Under the pieces are notes generated by a model. It saw only the letters and a list, made by a program, of their open reading frames with translations. It was not told where the DNA came from and made no database searches. Shown piece after piece: positions 8,367 through 16,835 of a stretch of 64,000 nt of DNA; within the stretch, counting starts at the first letter, position 1; each line of letters begins with the position of its first letter. Made by a program: the position numbers and the translations under genes. The stretch covers positions 310,001-374,000 of the forward strand of contig NZ_JBLLVA010000002.1 in the NCBI RefSeq assembly GCF_047739745.1, in the 5' to 3' direction. The stretch is from Pseudaminobacter sp047739745 (GTDB lineage Bacteria; Pseudomonadota; Alphaproteobacteria; Rhizobiales; Rhizobiaceae).

Positions 8367-9482
8367 ATGTCGTTTCTCGAAATCCGCAATCTCGAAAAGA
8401 CCTTCGGCAATGTGAGGGTGCTGAAGGGTATCGATCTTGACGTGGAGGAAGGCGGGTTTCTGGTGCTCGTCGGGCCTTCCGGTTGCGGAAAATCGACCCT
8501 GCTCAACTCCATTGCCGGGCTGGAGAAGATAACCAGCGGTTCCATCAGCATAGCCGGCAAGGCGATTGACCGCTTGCATCCCTCGCAGCGCGACATCGCG
8601 ATGGTGTTCCAGTCCTACGCGCTCTATCCCAACATGACAGTTGCCGGGAACATCGCCTTCGGCATGGAAATACGGGGCGTGCCGAAGCCGGAGCGCGACA
8701 AGGCGATCGCCTCGGTGGCCGACATGCTGCAGATCGGCCACCTGCTCGACCGCAAGCCAAGCCAGCTTTCCGGCGGGCAGCGCCAACGTGTGGCGATCGG
8801 GCGGGCACTGGTGCGCGATCCGCAAGTGTTCCTGTTCGACGAGCCGCTTTCCAATCTCGACGCCAAGCTTCGCGTCGACATGCGTACCGAGATCAAGCGG
8901 CTGCACCAGCGCATGGGCACGACAATCGTCTATGTCACGCACGACCAGATCGAAGCGATGACGCTGGCGACCAAAATTGCCGTGTTGAAGGATGGCGAAC
9001 TGCAGCAGTCGGGCACGCCGGCCGAAATCTACAACAACCCGGCCAATCTGTTCGTTGCCGATTTCATGGGCTCGCCGGCGATGAACCTTATTCCCGTCAG
9101 TGTCACGCACAACGGTGCGGGCGTTCTGGTCTCGACGGATCGGCACGAGATGGAGCCGCTGATCGTCAAAATTCCAAATGCGCCGGATAGGCTGTCATCG
9201 CATGGCGGACGCGAGGTGATTTTTGGTATCCGTCCGGAGGCGCTGACCGATCATGAGGGAGCCGACCGCAATGCCAGGCACATATTTGAAACCGAATGCC
9301 TGATCGAAGTGGTCGAGCCTGCCGGCTCGGACACCTTCGCGGTGACACGCCTTGGCAAGAAGCCGGTCACGGCGCGGCTGCGCGCCGATGCCAATGTCGT
9401 GGCAGGCAGCAAGGCCCGGCTTGCCTTCAACCTCGACAAGGCGGTGTTCTTCGACCCCGAAAGCGGCCGGCGGATCGTCTGA
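8367..9482 (+). CDS. Sugar ABC transporter ATP-binding protein (UgpC/MsmK/MalK type)
   Basis: Hydrolyses ATP to power the importer at the cytoplasmic face. The 371 residues show Walker A GPSGCGKST (about 36-44), signature LSGGQRQR (about 134), Walker B VFLFDEPLSNLDAK and the switch histidine in YVTHDQ. A C-terminal OB-fold (TOBE) regulatory domain of about 120 residues follows. This MalK-like length implies one ATPase forming a homodimer under the two permeases. Confidence 0.95.
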   Translation: MSFLEIRNLEKTFGNVRVLKGIDLDVEEGGFLVLVGPSGCGKSTLLNSIAGLEKITSGSISIAGKAIDRLHPSQRDIAMVFQSYALYPNMTVAGNIAFGMEIRGVPKPERDKAIASVADMLQIGHLLDRKPSQLSGGQRQRVAIGRALVRDPQVFLFDEPLSNLDAKLRVDMRTEIKRLHQRMGTTIVYVTHDQIEAMTLATKIAVLKDGELQQSGTPAEIYNNPANLFVADFMGSPAMNLIPVSVTHNGAGVLVSTDRHEMEPLIVKIPNAPDRLSSHGGREVIFGIRPEALTDHEGADRNARHIFETECLIEVVEPAGSDTFAVTRLGKKPVTARLRADANVVAGSKARLAFNLDKAVFFDPESGRRIV

Positions 9483-9486
9483 GACG

Positions 9487-10515
9487 ATGAGCGTGCAAAG
9501 CCTCGATGCCCAATATGCTGTCGGCGACCTTTTGGTCGGGCAGCCATTGCATTGGACTCTCTGCTGGGATCGCGGCCAGGCTGATATCCTTCCAACTGGC
9601 GCGGCCCTCCACAACCTTGTGCTTGAGCTCGATGACGGCTCCACGATACGCCCACTTGCCGAGGCGCCGTGGGTCGGCGACCCTGCGGTGACGGCGGACA
9701 AAAAGGTTCCGGCGCATCTGCGCCAGCTCGGCGGCGAGTGGCCTTGCGTGCCGTTCGGCACGACCACCATCGATCCGCATCACCACGGCTATTGCACCGA
9801 CAATGAATGGCGCGTCACGAGCCAAGGCGTCGGCATTATCAGCCTGGCGATCGACTATCCTGCCACGCATCCGATCGCGCGGCTGGAACGTCGCATTTCG
9901 GGTGTGCCGGGCAGGGCGGCGATCGAGATGGAACTTGCCGTAGAGGCGCGCCGTGCATGCAAATTGCCGCTCGGCCTGCATCCCATATTCCAACTCCCTG
10001 CCAAAGGCCGTCTGCAGCTCGATCCGGGAGCTTTTTCACGAGGCCTCACATTTCCGAAGGTGTTCGAAGTGGGTGTTTCGCGCCTCAAGCCTGGCGCCGA
10101 GTTTCGTTCCCTCGATGCAGTGCCGCTCGCGCGCGGAGGTGCGGCCGACTTTTCGGAACTGCCTGACGAACTTCGCGAAGAGATCGTTCAGTTGGAGGCG
10201 GTGGCCGGCAGCGTCGTGCTTTCTTATACCGACGAAGGACATTCGGTGCGGCTTGACTGGAATCCGGTTGATTTCCCATCGCTGATCCTTTGGCTTTCCG
10301 ACTGCGGCCGCGAGGCGGCGCCGTGGTCGAAACGCTTTCGAGGCATCGGTGTCGAGCCGGTGGACGGATATTTCGATGATGCAAACCTTTCCAGCCATGC
10401 GCCGGCCGGATTGTCTTTCGGCCGGCGGTTTATGTCCGGGGAACGGTGGAGCACGCGCTACAGAATCTCGGCGTCCCGCTTCGGTGGCGGGCAGGACAAA
10501 GGAAAAGCAGCATGA
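9487..10515 (+). CDS. Aldose 1-epimerase (galactose mutarotase)-like protein
   Basis: Probably interconverts alpha and beta anomers of the imported sugar. The 342 residues form one galactose-mutarotase-like beta-sandwich. Likely catalytic positions are the His in HHGYCTDNEW (near residue 100), the His in LGLHPIF and the Glu in GVEPVDGY near the C-terminus. The start ATG lies four bases after the ATPase stop. The C-terminus overlaps the isomerase start by four bases (ATGA), so the two are coupled. It is slightly divergent from classical GalM, so the exact substrate is unknown. Confidence 0.8.
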   Translation: MSVQSLDAQYAVGDLLVGQPLHWTLCWDRGQADILPTGAALHNLVLELDDGSTIRPLAEAPWVGDPAVTADKKVPAHLRQLGGEWPCVPFGTTTIDPHHHGYCTDNEWRVTSQGVGIISLAIDYPATHPIARLERRISGVPGRAAIEMELAVEARRACKLPLGLHPIFQLPAKGRLQLDPGAFSRGLTFPKVFEVGVSRLKPGAEFRSLDAVPLARGGAADFSELPDELREEIVQLEAVAGSVVLSYTDEGHSVRLDWNPVDFPSLILWLSDCGREAAPWSKRFRGIGVEPVDGYFDDANLSSHAPAGLSFGRRFMSGERWSTRYRISASRFGGGQDKGKAA

Positions 10516-11201
10516 AACGTTCCCGCATCAATGAGATCATTCGCGAGGGAGACGCCTTCATTCGCTCGTTCGGCTATGTCATGCCGCCCTTTGCCTACTG
10601 GTCGCCTGAGGAATTGAAGGCGCGCCGCCCCGCCGGGATCATCGCTTCGCGGCTTGGCTGGGATGTCACCGACTATGGGCAGGGCAAGTATGACGAACTC
10701 GGCCTGTTCCTGTTCACCGTTCGCAACGGCCGCGCCGAGGACCTGACGCGCGGGCGCGGCATGCTCTATGCCGAGAAAATCATGATCTCGCGCCGGAATC
10801 AGCTCTCGCCGATGCACCGGCACATCGTGAAGGCCGAGGACATTATCAATCGCGGCGGCGGCAGGCTTGTCCTTGAGCTGTTCATGCCGGCCGAAGACGG
10901 CGGTATCGATCGCCATCGTGAGGTGGAGGTGCCGACCGACGGCGTGGTGCGCAAGCTGCCGGCGGGCGGGCTGTTGAAACTCGATCCGGGCGAGAGCGTG
11001 ACGCTGCTGCCCGGCGTCTGGCATGCATTCTGGGCGGAGGGCGGCGATGTGCTGATCGGCGAGGTTTCGACCGTCAACGACGATTTGACCGACAACATCT
11101 TTGCCGATCCGATCGGGCGGTTTTCGCAAGTAGACGAAGACGAGGCGCCGTTGCGCTTGCTCGTCTCCGACTATGACCGTTTGATCGACGCAAAGGCCTA
11201 G
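10512..11201 (+). CDS. D-lyxose isomerase family cupin protein
   Basis: Family members isomerise D-lyxose to D-xylulose, and many also convert D-mannose to D-fructose, using a metal in a cupin barrel. The 229 residues include the candidate metal ligands MHRHIVKAEDII (about 97-108) and the later PGVWHAFWAEGG. The start ATG overlaps the mutarotase stop. Being last in the LacI-controlled import operon, it points to lyxose or mannose as the imported sugar. No kinase for the product is present in the operon. Its stop directly abuts that of convergent bamE with no intervening base. Confidence 0.87.
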   Translation: MKRSRINEIIREGDAFIRSFGYVMPPFAYWSPEELKARRPAGIIASRLGWDVTDYGQGKYDELGLFLFTVRNGRAEDLTRGRGMLYAEKIMISRRNQLSPMHRHIVKAEDIINRGGGRLVLELFMPAEDGGIDRHREVEVPTDGVVRKLPAGGLLKLDPGESVTLLPGVWHAFWAEGGDVLIGEVSTVNDDLTDNIFADPIGRFSQVDEDEAPLRLLVSDYDRLIDAKA

Positions 11202-11738
11202 CTATTGCCTTGGCAGGCCGGGAAGGCTGGTCGGCCTGCCGCCGGCGCCGGCTATCAACTGGCCGATGAAAGTCTGGTCCTTGCCGCCGGTCGGCGTGGT
11301 GCGCGAGATGAAGTCGAACACCTTGCCGTCCTGCTTGCCGTAATTGGCGATCTGGGTCACCCGACCGTCTTCGCCGAAATAGACGGCGAGAACGCGCTGA
11401 TCGACAAGACGAGGATTGGCGAATGCCACCGGCCGCTTGCGCGTTTGCGATATATAATAGAAGACCTCGTTGTCGAAGGTGGCCGTGGTCGACGGGGTGC
11501 CGAGTGCCAGGAGCACCTGTTCACGGCTGGACCCCACGGGCACGAGATCGATCTGCTCCTGGTCGATGACATAGCCTTGCGTCAGGGTTTCACCGGGCGT
11601 CAACCCGTCAAGCGTCTTCGATGCATTGCAGCCCGAGAGCGCCGTTGCCGCAAGCACCGAGGCCGCCCCGATAACCAAAGGCGAGAAAATGGTCTTGAAA
11701 TTCAGCGGATACAACAACAACTCCTTCAAGTCAGCCAT
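11202..11738 (-). CDS. bamE: Outer membrane assembly lipoprotein BamE (OmlA/SmpA)
   Basis: Accessory lipoprotein of the BAM complex that inserts beta-barrels in the outer membrane. From the ATG at 11738 it has 178 residues. It starts with a signal sequence ending in the lipobox LSGC (Cys37), followed by the BamE fold with LVPVGSSREQVLLALGTPS (about 72-90). A GTG 18 bases upstream is in frame, but GGTGGGAG sits well for the ATG. It is divergent from the cytochrome bc1 chaperone gene, as in other Rhizobiales. Confidence 0.92.
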   Translation of the reverse strand: MADLKELLLYPLNFKTIFSPLVIGAASVLAATALSGCNASKTLDGLTPGETLTQGYVIDQEQIDLVPVGSSREQVLLALGTPSTTATFDNEVFYYISQTRKRPVAFANPRLVDQRVLAVYFGEDGRVTQIANYGKQDGKVFDFISRTTPTGGKDQTFIGQLIAGAGGRPTSLPGLPRQ

Positions 11739-11839
11739 GGCGCTCCCACCTTGCACGGGGCCGCAAAACCGGTAAACCAGCTTGCGCGCCGATGCAACAA
11801 CGCCACGCAGCCAAACGGTCCCGAAGGAGATCGCCTTTC

Positions 11840-12382
11840 ATGTTCCAGCGTCTGTTCGGCCGCGACCGCAGTGGCAATCGCGCGATAACCGAGGCCCTCT
11901 ATGCCGAAATAGTGGCAGCGGCGCGGCAGCCGGTGCTTTATTCCGAGTGGGAAGTGCCCGACACGCCGCTTGGACGCTTCGAAATGCTGTCCTTGCACAT
12001 GTTTCTGTTCCAGCACCGCGTTCGCGGCGAAGCCGGCGCCTTGCGCGAGATCGCCCAGATCCTGACGGATGATTTCTTCGCCGAAGTCGAGCATTCGCTG
12101 CGTGATCTCGGCATCGGCGACATGGGCGTGCCCAAACGCATGAAGAAGCTGGCGCGCATGTTCTATGGCCGCACGGCAGCCTATGCCGATGCGCTCGAGC
12201 GCAGTGACAGACCCGCGCTTGCCGAGGCCCTTTCGCGCAACATCCGACCTGACAGCCCGACATGGCCGCAGGCCGAATCGCTGGCACTTTATGTCATGGA
12301 GGCGGACAATGCGCTGCGCCAGCAGCCGTCGGAAGCAATACGGCGCGGCGTGATGCAGTTTCCGCAGATAAGCACGGACTGA
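11840..12382 (+). CDS. Ubiquinol-cytochrome c chaperone family protein (CBP3-like)
   Basis: Relative of mitochondrial Cbp3, which assists synthesis and assembly of cytochrome b in the bc1 complex. The 180 residues begin MFQRLFGRDRSGNRAI. They include LSLHMFLFQHRVRGE and a helical core (about 55-130) matching the Ubiq_cyt_C_chap family. GAAGGAGA (11823-11830) is a strong ribosome-binding site for the ATG at 11840. It is followed 17 bases later by yceD, so an operon is likely. Confidence 0.88.
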   Translation: MFQRLFGRDRSGNRAITEALYAEIVAAARQPVLYSEWEVPDTPLGRFEMLSLHMFLFQHRVRGEAGALREIAQILTDDFFAEVEHSLRDLGIGDMGVPKRMKKLARMFYGRTAAYADALERSDRPALAEALSRNIRPDSPTWPQAESLALYVMEADNALRQQPSEAIRRGVMQFPQISTD

Positions 12383-12399
12383 CGGAAAAGGAGGCCGAT

Positions 12400-12957
12400 A
12401 TGTCACATCACGCCGAAACGAGCCCGGTTTCCTTTGTGGTGAATGTCGCCCGTCTGCCGGCCAAAGGCTTGCCGGTGCTCGTGGAGGCGGATGAAGCCCA
12501 GTGCGCCGCGCTTGCTGCGGAGCATGGATTGGAGGCGGTTGCTAACTATCGGGCGGAGCTGCTGGTCACCGCCTGGAGGCGGGACGGTGTGAAGGTGACC
12601 GGCAAGGTCGAGGCCGATATCGTGCAGGCTTGCGTGGTCACGCTAGAGCCGATCGAGGTTCGCATCAGCGAAGATGTTTCGGTTTTGCTCGTGCCCGAGA
12701 ACTCAAAACTTGCCCGTGCGGACTTCGAGGGTGGCGGCGAGATTTTACTCGACGCGGAAGGGCCGGATGCGCCGGAGACGTTTGAGGGCGACACCGTCGA
12801 TGTCGGCGCTCTGGCCGAAGAGTTTTTCGGTTTGGCGATCGACCCTTACCCCCGCAAGCCGGGGGTTTCGCTGGACACCACGACCGGCGAGCCGGCGGAT
12901 CAAATGGTCGATGGGGACCTGCAAAAAAAGCTGCGCGAGCTGATGCGAAAATCCTGA
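12400..12957 (+). CDS. yceD: DUF177 (YceD) family protein
   Basis: YceD proteins accompany 23S rRNA and ribosome assembly genes and are needed for 23S accumulation in plants. The bacterial role is less clear. The 185 residues contain the conserved core ADIVQACVVTLEPIEVRI (about 68-85) and a C-terminal FFGLAIDPYPRKPG. AAAAGGAGG ends about eight bases before the ATG. In many bacteria yceD is followed by rpmF; here it precedes plsX directly, the common alphaproteobacterial arrangement. Confidence 0.9.
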   Translation: MSHHAETSPVSFVVNVARLPAKGLPVLVEADEAQCAALAAEHGLEAVANYRAELLVTAWRRDGVKVTGKVEADIVQACVVTLEPIEVRISEDVSVLLVPENSKLARADFEGGGEILLDAEGPDAPETFEGDTVDVGALAEEFFGLAIDPYPRKPGVSLDTTTGEPADQMVDGDLQKKLRELMRKS

Positions 12958-13068
12958 AAACTGTGGCTGCGCGCGTGAAATCCGGTTGTGTGTCGGCCCA
13001 AAACCGTTATTTTCGCCAAGCCTTGATGAAGGTCGGGGTCCTTTCGAAAAACGTGAGATAAGTACCGA

Positions 13069-14136
13069 GTGATCAAAATCTCCATCGATGCCATGGGTGG
13101 CGATTTCGGGCCATCGGTGATCATTCCGGCACTTGTCGCGGTGGCGACCCGTCGCAGTGACGTTCGCTTTCTTATCTACGGCCACGAGGACGCGGTCCGT
13201 CCGGAACTCGCAAAACATCCCAAGCTCGCCGCCGTTTCGGAATTTTTTCATTGCGAGATAGCGGTGCGGATGGACGACAAGCCGAGCCAGGCGCTGCGCC
13301 ACGGGCGCTGGAAGTCGTCCATGTGGAAGGCTATCGAGGCGGTGAAGGCCGGTGACGCCGATGCCTGTATTTCGGCGGGCAACACCGGCGCGCTGATGGC
13401 GATGTCGAAATTCTGCCTGCGCACCATGGCGACCATCGACCGGCCGGCAATTGCAGCGATCTGGCCGACGATGCGCGGGGAAAGCGTAGTGCTGGACGTC
13501 GGCGCCACCATCGGCGCGGACGCTCATCAATTGATCGACTTCGCAATCCTGGGTTCGGGCATGGCCCGCGCGCTTTTCGGCATCGAGCGGCCGACGGTCG
13601 GCCTCCTCAATGTCGGCGTCGAGGAAATCAAGGGCCAGGAGGAGGTCAAGGAAGCCGGCCAACTGCTGCGGGAAGCAGGCAGGATGGCGATGGACTACCA
13701 GGGCTTTGTGGAGGGTGACGACATCGGCAAGGGCGTGGTGGATGTGGTGGTGACCGAGGGATTTGCCGGCAACATCGCGCTCAAGACGGCCGAGGGCACG
13801 GTCCGCCAGATCGCCGGCTATCTGCGCGCCGCGATGAGCCGGACATTGATGGCCAGGATCGGCTACCTGTTTGCCAAGGCGGCTTTCGCCACGCTGCGCG
13901 AGAAGATGGACGTACGTCGCGCCAATGGCGGTGTTTTTCTCGGGCTGAACGGCATTGTGGTGAAAAGTCACGGCGGCGCCGATGCGGAGGGAGTCGCCGC
14001 CGCGATCGAATTGGGTTACGACATGGTCAGGAATCGGCTGCTGGACCGGATCGAGGCGGATCTCGATCTTTTCCATGCCCGACATCCGAAACCGATCGCA
14101 CAGTCGGCCGAGATTGCGGGCGACGGCAAGGAATAG
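13069..14136 (+). CDS. plsX: Phosphate acyltransferase PlsX
   Basis: Transfers acyl chains from acyl-ACP to phosphate, giving acyl-phosphate for PlsY in phospholipid synthesis. The 355 residues start at GTG (13069) with the hallmark IKISIDAMGGDFGPSV. Other conserved segments are ISAGNTGALMA (about 100-110) and NGGVFLGLNGIVVKSHG (about 285-301). It is a peripheral membrane enzyme. Eight bases separate it from fabH, so acyl-phosphate and fatty-acid initiation enzymes are co-expressed. Confidence 0.96.
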   Translation: MIKISIDAMGGDFGPSVIIPALVAVATRRSDVRFLIYGHEDAVRPELAKHPKLAAVSEFFHCEIAVRMDDKPSQALRHGRWKSSMWKAIEAVKAGDADACISAGNTGALMAMSKFCLRTMATIDRPAIAAIWPTMRGESVVLDVGATIGADAHQLIDFAILGSGMARALFGIERPTVGLLNVGVEEIKGQEEVKEAGQLLREAGRMAMDYQGFVEGDDIGKGVVDVVVTEGFAGNIALKTAEGTVRQIAGYLRAAMSRTLMARIGYLFAKAAFATLREKMDVRRANGGVFLGLNGIVVKSHGGADAEGVAAAIELGYDMVRNRLLDRIEADLDLFHARHPKPIAQSAEIAGDGKE

Positions 14137-14144
14137 GACAATCA

Positions 14145-15116
14145 ATGATCAGATCGATTGTGCGTGGCATCGGTTCCGCGCTGCCGCGCCGCATCATGAA
14201 GAATGCCGATTTCGAAGGCATGGTGGAAACGTCGGACGAGTGGATCGTCCAGCGAACCGGCATTCGCCAGCGCCATATCGCCGCCGATGACGAGACCACT
14301 GCATCGCTCGGAGAAGCCGCGGCGCGCGCCGCACTTGCCGATGCCGGCCTGACGCCCGACGACATCGACCTGATCGTGCTCGCCACTTCCACGCCCAACA
14401 ACACGTTTCCGGCGACTGCCGTCGAGATACAGCAGCGCCTCGGCATGCGTCACGGCTTCGCCTTTGACATGCAGGCGGTGTGCAGCGGCTTCGTCTATGC
14501 GGTCACCACCGCCGACCTTTATATTCGCGGCGGGCTTGCCAAGCGCGTGCTGGTGATCGGCTCGGAAACCTTCTCGCGCATTCTCGACTGGAACGACCGT
14601 TCGACCTGCGTGCTGTTTGGCGACGGCGCCGGCGCACTGGTTATCGAGGCGGGCGAGGGCGACGGCACCACCGCCGATCGCGGCATACTGGCCTCGAGCC
14701 TGAGGTCGGACGGAACGCACAAGGAAAAACTCTTCGTCGATGGCGGGCCGTCGACCACCGGAAAGGTCGGCGTGCTTCGCATGGAGGGCCGCGAGGTCTT
14801 CAAACATGCCGTCGGCATGATCACCGACGTGATCGTGGCAACGTTCTCGCAAGCCGGCATCAGTGCGGATGATATCGACTGGTTCGTACCCCATCAGGCC
14901 AATAAGCGCATCATCGACGCTTCGGCAAAGAAGCTGGGAATTGCCGAGGAAAAGGTCGTGGTAACCGTCGATCTGCATGGCAACACGTCAGCCGCCTCCG
15001 TGCCACTGGCGTTGTCGGTCGCGGTGGCGGACGGTCGCATCAAGAAGGGCGATCTGGTACTGCTCGAAGCCATGGGAGGTGGTTTCACCTGGGGCGCCGT
15101 CATCCTGCGCTGGTGA
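14145..15116 (+). CDS. fabH: 3-oxoacyl-ACP synthase III (FabH)
   Basis: Condenses acetyl-CoA with malonyl-ACP to start fatty-acid synthesis. The 323 residues have the Cys-His-Asn triad: Cys113 in QAVCSGF, His in WFVPHQAN (near 250) and Asn in HGNTSAAS (near 280). The C-terminal GGGFTWGAVILRW is typical. It lies in the yceD-plsX-fabH-ihfA-merR order conserved in Rhizobiales. Confidence 0.97.
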   Translation: MIRSIVRGIGSALPRRIMKNADFEGMVETSDEWIVQRTGIRQRHIAADDETTASLGEAAARAALADAGLTPDDIDLIVLATSTPNNTFPATAVEIQQRLGMRHGFAFDMQAVCSGFVYAVTTADLYIRGGLAKRVLVIGSETFSRILDWNDRSTCVLFGDGAGALVIEAGEGDGTTADRGILASSLRSDGTHKEKLFVDGGPSTTGKVGVLRMEGREVFKHAVGMITDVIVATFSQAGISADDIDWFVPHQANKRIIDASAKKLGIAEEKVVVTVDLHGNTSAASVPLALSVAVADGRIKKGDLVLLEAMGGGFTWGAVILRW

Positions 15117-15255
15117 ATAGCCGTCCAGGCGGTGTTGCCCGAACCTTGGCCGATCGGAAAGCGCAAACGATTCAGGCCCTTGACCTTGCCTGACCAATTT
15201 TCTAACGTCGGACTACTCTTGTTGAATTCGATTTTCGGGGACAGTTGGCCGACGC

Positions 15256-15579
15256 ATGGGAGGGAAGACACTTACACGCGCCGACCTCGCCGAGGCTGTT
15301 TACCGAAAGGTCGGCCTGTCCCGCACCGAATCCGCCGAACTCGTTGAATCCGTACTAAGCGAAATCTGCGACGCGATCGTTCGTGGCGAGACCGTGAAAC
15401 TTTCCTCTTTCGCGACGTTCCACGTACGTGACAAGAACGAGCGCATCGGCCGCAATCCGAAGACTGGCGAGGAAGTGCCGATCCTGCCGCGCCGCGTGAT
15501 GACGTTCAAGGCATCCAACGTCCTGAAAAGCCGCATCCTGCGCGCGCATCAGAGCGGCAAGGCGAAGACCGAAAAATAA
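15256..15579 (+). CDS. ihfA: Integration host factor subunit alpha
   Basis: DNA-bending architectural protein that works as a heterodimer with IhfB. The 107 residues start MGGKTLTRADLAEAVYRKVG. The beta-arm motif GRNPKTGEEVPI (about 64-75), with the intercalating proline, is intact. A short Lys-rich tail follows. The 139-base gap from fabH may hold its own promoter, though none is convincing by eye. Confidence 0.97.
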   Translation: MGGKTLTRADLAEAVYRKVGLSRTESAELVESVLSEICDAIVRGETVKLSSFATFHVRDKNERIGRNPKTGEEVPILPRRVMTFKASNVLKSRILRAHQSGKAKTEK

Positions 15580-15914
15580 CGTTCTCCCGGTTCTTTGTTC
15601 CTTCGGCAAGATTGCCTGTTGCGATCGTTTGATAAGACCTTCACAATCCACGTTTCGGTCTTGAACTTCGACACGTAAACCGCTGAAATGAGAAACGAAT
15701 CGGCGACCAGTTCAGGCGTGCTCAAGCCTTGGGCGCGGTGCATTTGGTTCCGCTCGGACGGCTGAGCAAGCGAATGAACCAGTTCCGGGCTGCCGGTCAG
15801 TCGTTTCCTTCTCCGAAGGAAAGGGGCGGACTGATGGTGTGAATTGCGGCAATGGCGGGGCGGGGAGCAGCATTGCGATTTGTTCGCGACGAATGAGCTG
15901 TCGAAACGGGAGTT
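15580..15914. other. 335-base spacer between ihfA and merR, no gene seen
   Basis: No coding frame with a plausible start or product was found on either strand. An 8-bp hairpin (TTTCCTTC at 15804-15811 with GAAGGAAA at 15815-15822, loop TCC) is the only clear structure, and it lacks a T run. The spacer probably holds the leader and promoter of the MerR gene. Confidence 0.5.
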
Positions 15915-16460
15915 ATGTCCATGGACAAGAGCCCTGACGCGTTCCGAACCATCAGCGAGGTTGCCGAAGAACTCGATCTGCCCCAGCATGTCCTGCGTTT
16001 CTGGGAAACGCGTTTCACCCAGATCAAGCCGATGAAGCGAGGCGGCGGCAGGCGTTACTACCGGCCGCAGGATGTCGAACTCATCAAAGGCATCCGCTAC
16101 ATGCTCTATGATCAGGGCTACACGATAAAGGGCGTGCAGAAGCTGTTGCGCGAGAACGGCAACCAGTTTCTGGTAGCCATCGGCAATGGCGATCTGTCGG
16201 CGGTCGAGGCGATTGCACAACGCAAGCAGGCCGATGCGGCACCGATGACCTCAGCCGCGCAGCCACGCGTCGATGACGAAATGCTGGTCGGCGAACCAAA
16301 AGCCAAGCCCAACCGGCGCTTCTTCGGGCTCGGCCGCTCAGATGACGACGGGCCGGTCGCAGCCGACAACAGCAAGCTTTCGAGAGATAACCGGGCGCTG
16401 CTGCAGGAAGCGCTGTTCGATCTTCTGGAGTGCAAGCGGCTGCTCGATCAGGTGCGTTAG
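15915..16460 (+). CDS. MerR-family transcriptional regulator
   Basis: The 181 residues carry an N-terminal winged helix of MerR type: FRTISEVAEELDLPQHVLRF (about 10-29), then the wing KRGGGRRYYRPQDVELIKGI. A short dimer helix follows (residues to about 95). The rest is a low-complexity linker and a C-terminal helix ALLQEALFDLLECKRLLDQV. There is no cysteine-rich metal-binding segment, so it is not a metal sensor of the classical type. A second ATG at 15921 is equally usable. Its target is unknown. Confidence 0.9.
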   Translation: MSMDKSPDAFRTISEVAEELDLPQHVLRFWETRFTQIKPMKRGGGRRYYRPQDVELIKGIRYMLYDQGYTIKGVQKLLRENGNQFLVAIGNGDLSAVEAIAQRKQADAAPMTSAAQPRVDDEMLVGEPKAKPNRRFFGLGRSDDDGPVAADNSKLSRDNRALLQEALFDLLECKRLLDQVR

Positions 16461-16560
16461 ACTACGCTGACGTTCGGGCCAGCAGCCTGCAACGACGCTT
16501 TTCGGTTGGGTTCCTCGAACTCAGAGCTTCCGGCGGATGCGGGCCAGAATCTCGCCTTCT

Positions 16561-16835
16561 TAGAGCCTTTCAGGGTTTATCCGGAAGCGTTCTGCCGGCG
16601 GGGATTGGGAGCAAGCTCGAGGGCTTCGGCGCCGGTCGTACCGACGGTACGGCCCAGTCCGAAGACCGATGGATTTGGCCCGAATTCTCCCGGCCAGCAG
16701 GGTTTGCTGCTGGCGGGCGCCCGCGGCGTCGGTCGGACTTGGCCGATGGCTCACATCGGCCGGCACCGCCCTCCTGACGGATCGCCACGCCATCGGACAA
16801 ACAGAACTGCTTCCGTATGGCCTTGAAAGGCTCTA
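16561..16835. mobile_element. Foldback (MITE-like) element with TA ends
   Basis: A 275-base non-coding element. Its termini are inverted repeats of about 34 bases: 16561-16594, beginning TAGAGCCTTTC, pairs with 16802-16835 at about 80 percent identity with small gaps. Inside, the complementarity continues in patches (GAGGGC, GCCGG and AGTCCGA on both sides) to a central hairpin GCCAGCAG/CTGCTGGC (16693-16700 with 16707-16714), so the whole unit can fold on itself. Both ends are TA, consistent with a TA target duplication. The right-hand TA forms the first two bases of the frnE stop codon. It encodes no transposase. It may also act as a bidirectional terminator between two convergent genes. 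Confidence 0.65.

Noticed and set aside
16461..16560. Possible tRNA gene behind merR
   Set aside because: No acceptor stem, anticodon loop or T-loop (GTTCRA) arrangement can be built. No tRNA was found elsewhere in the window either.
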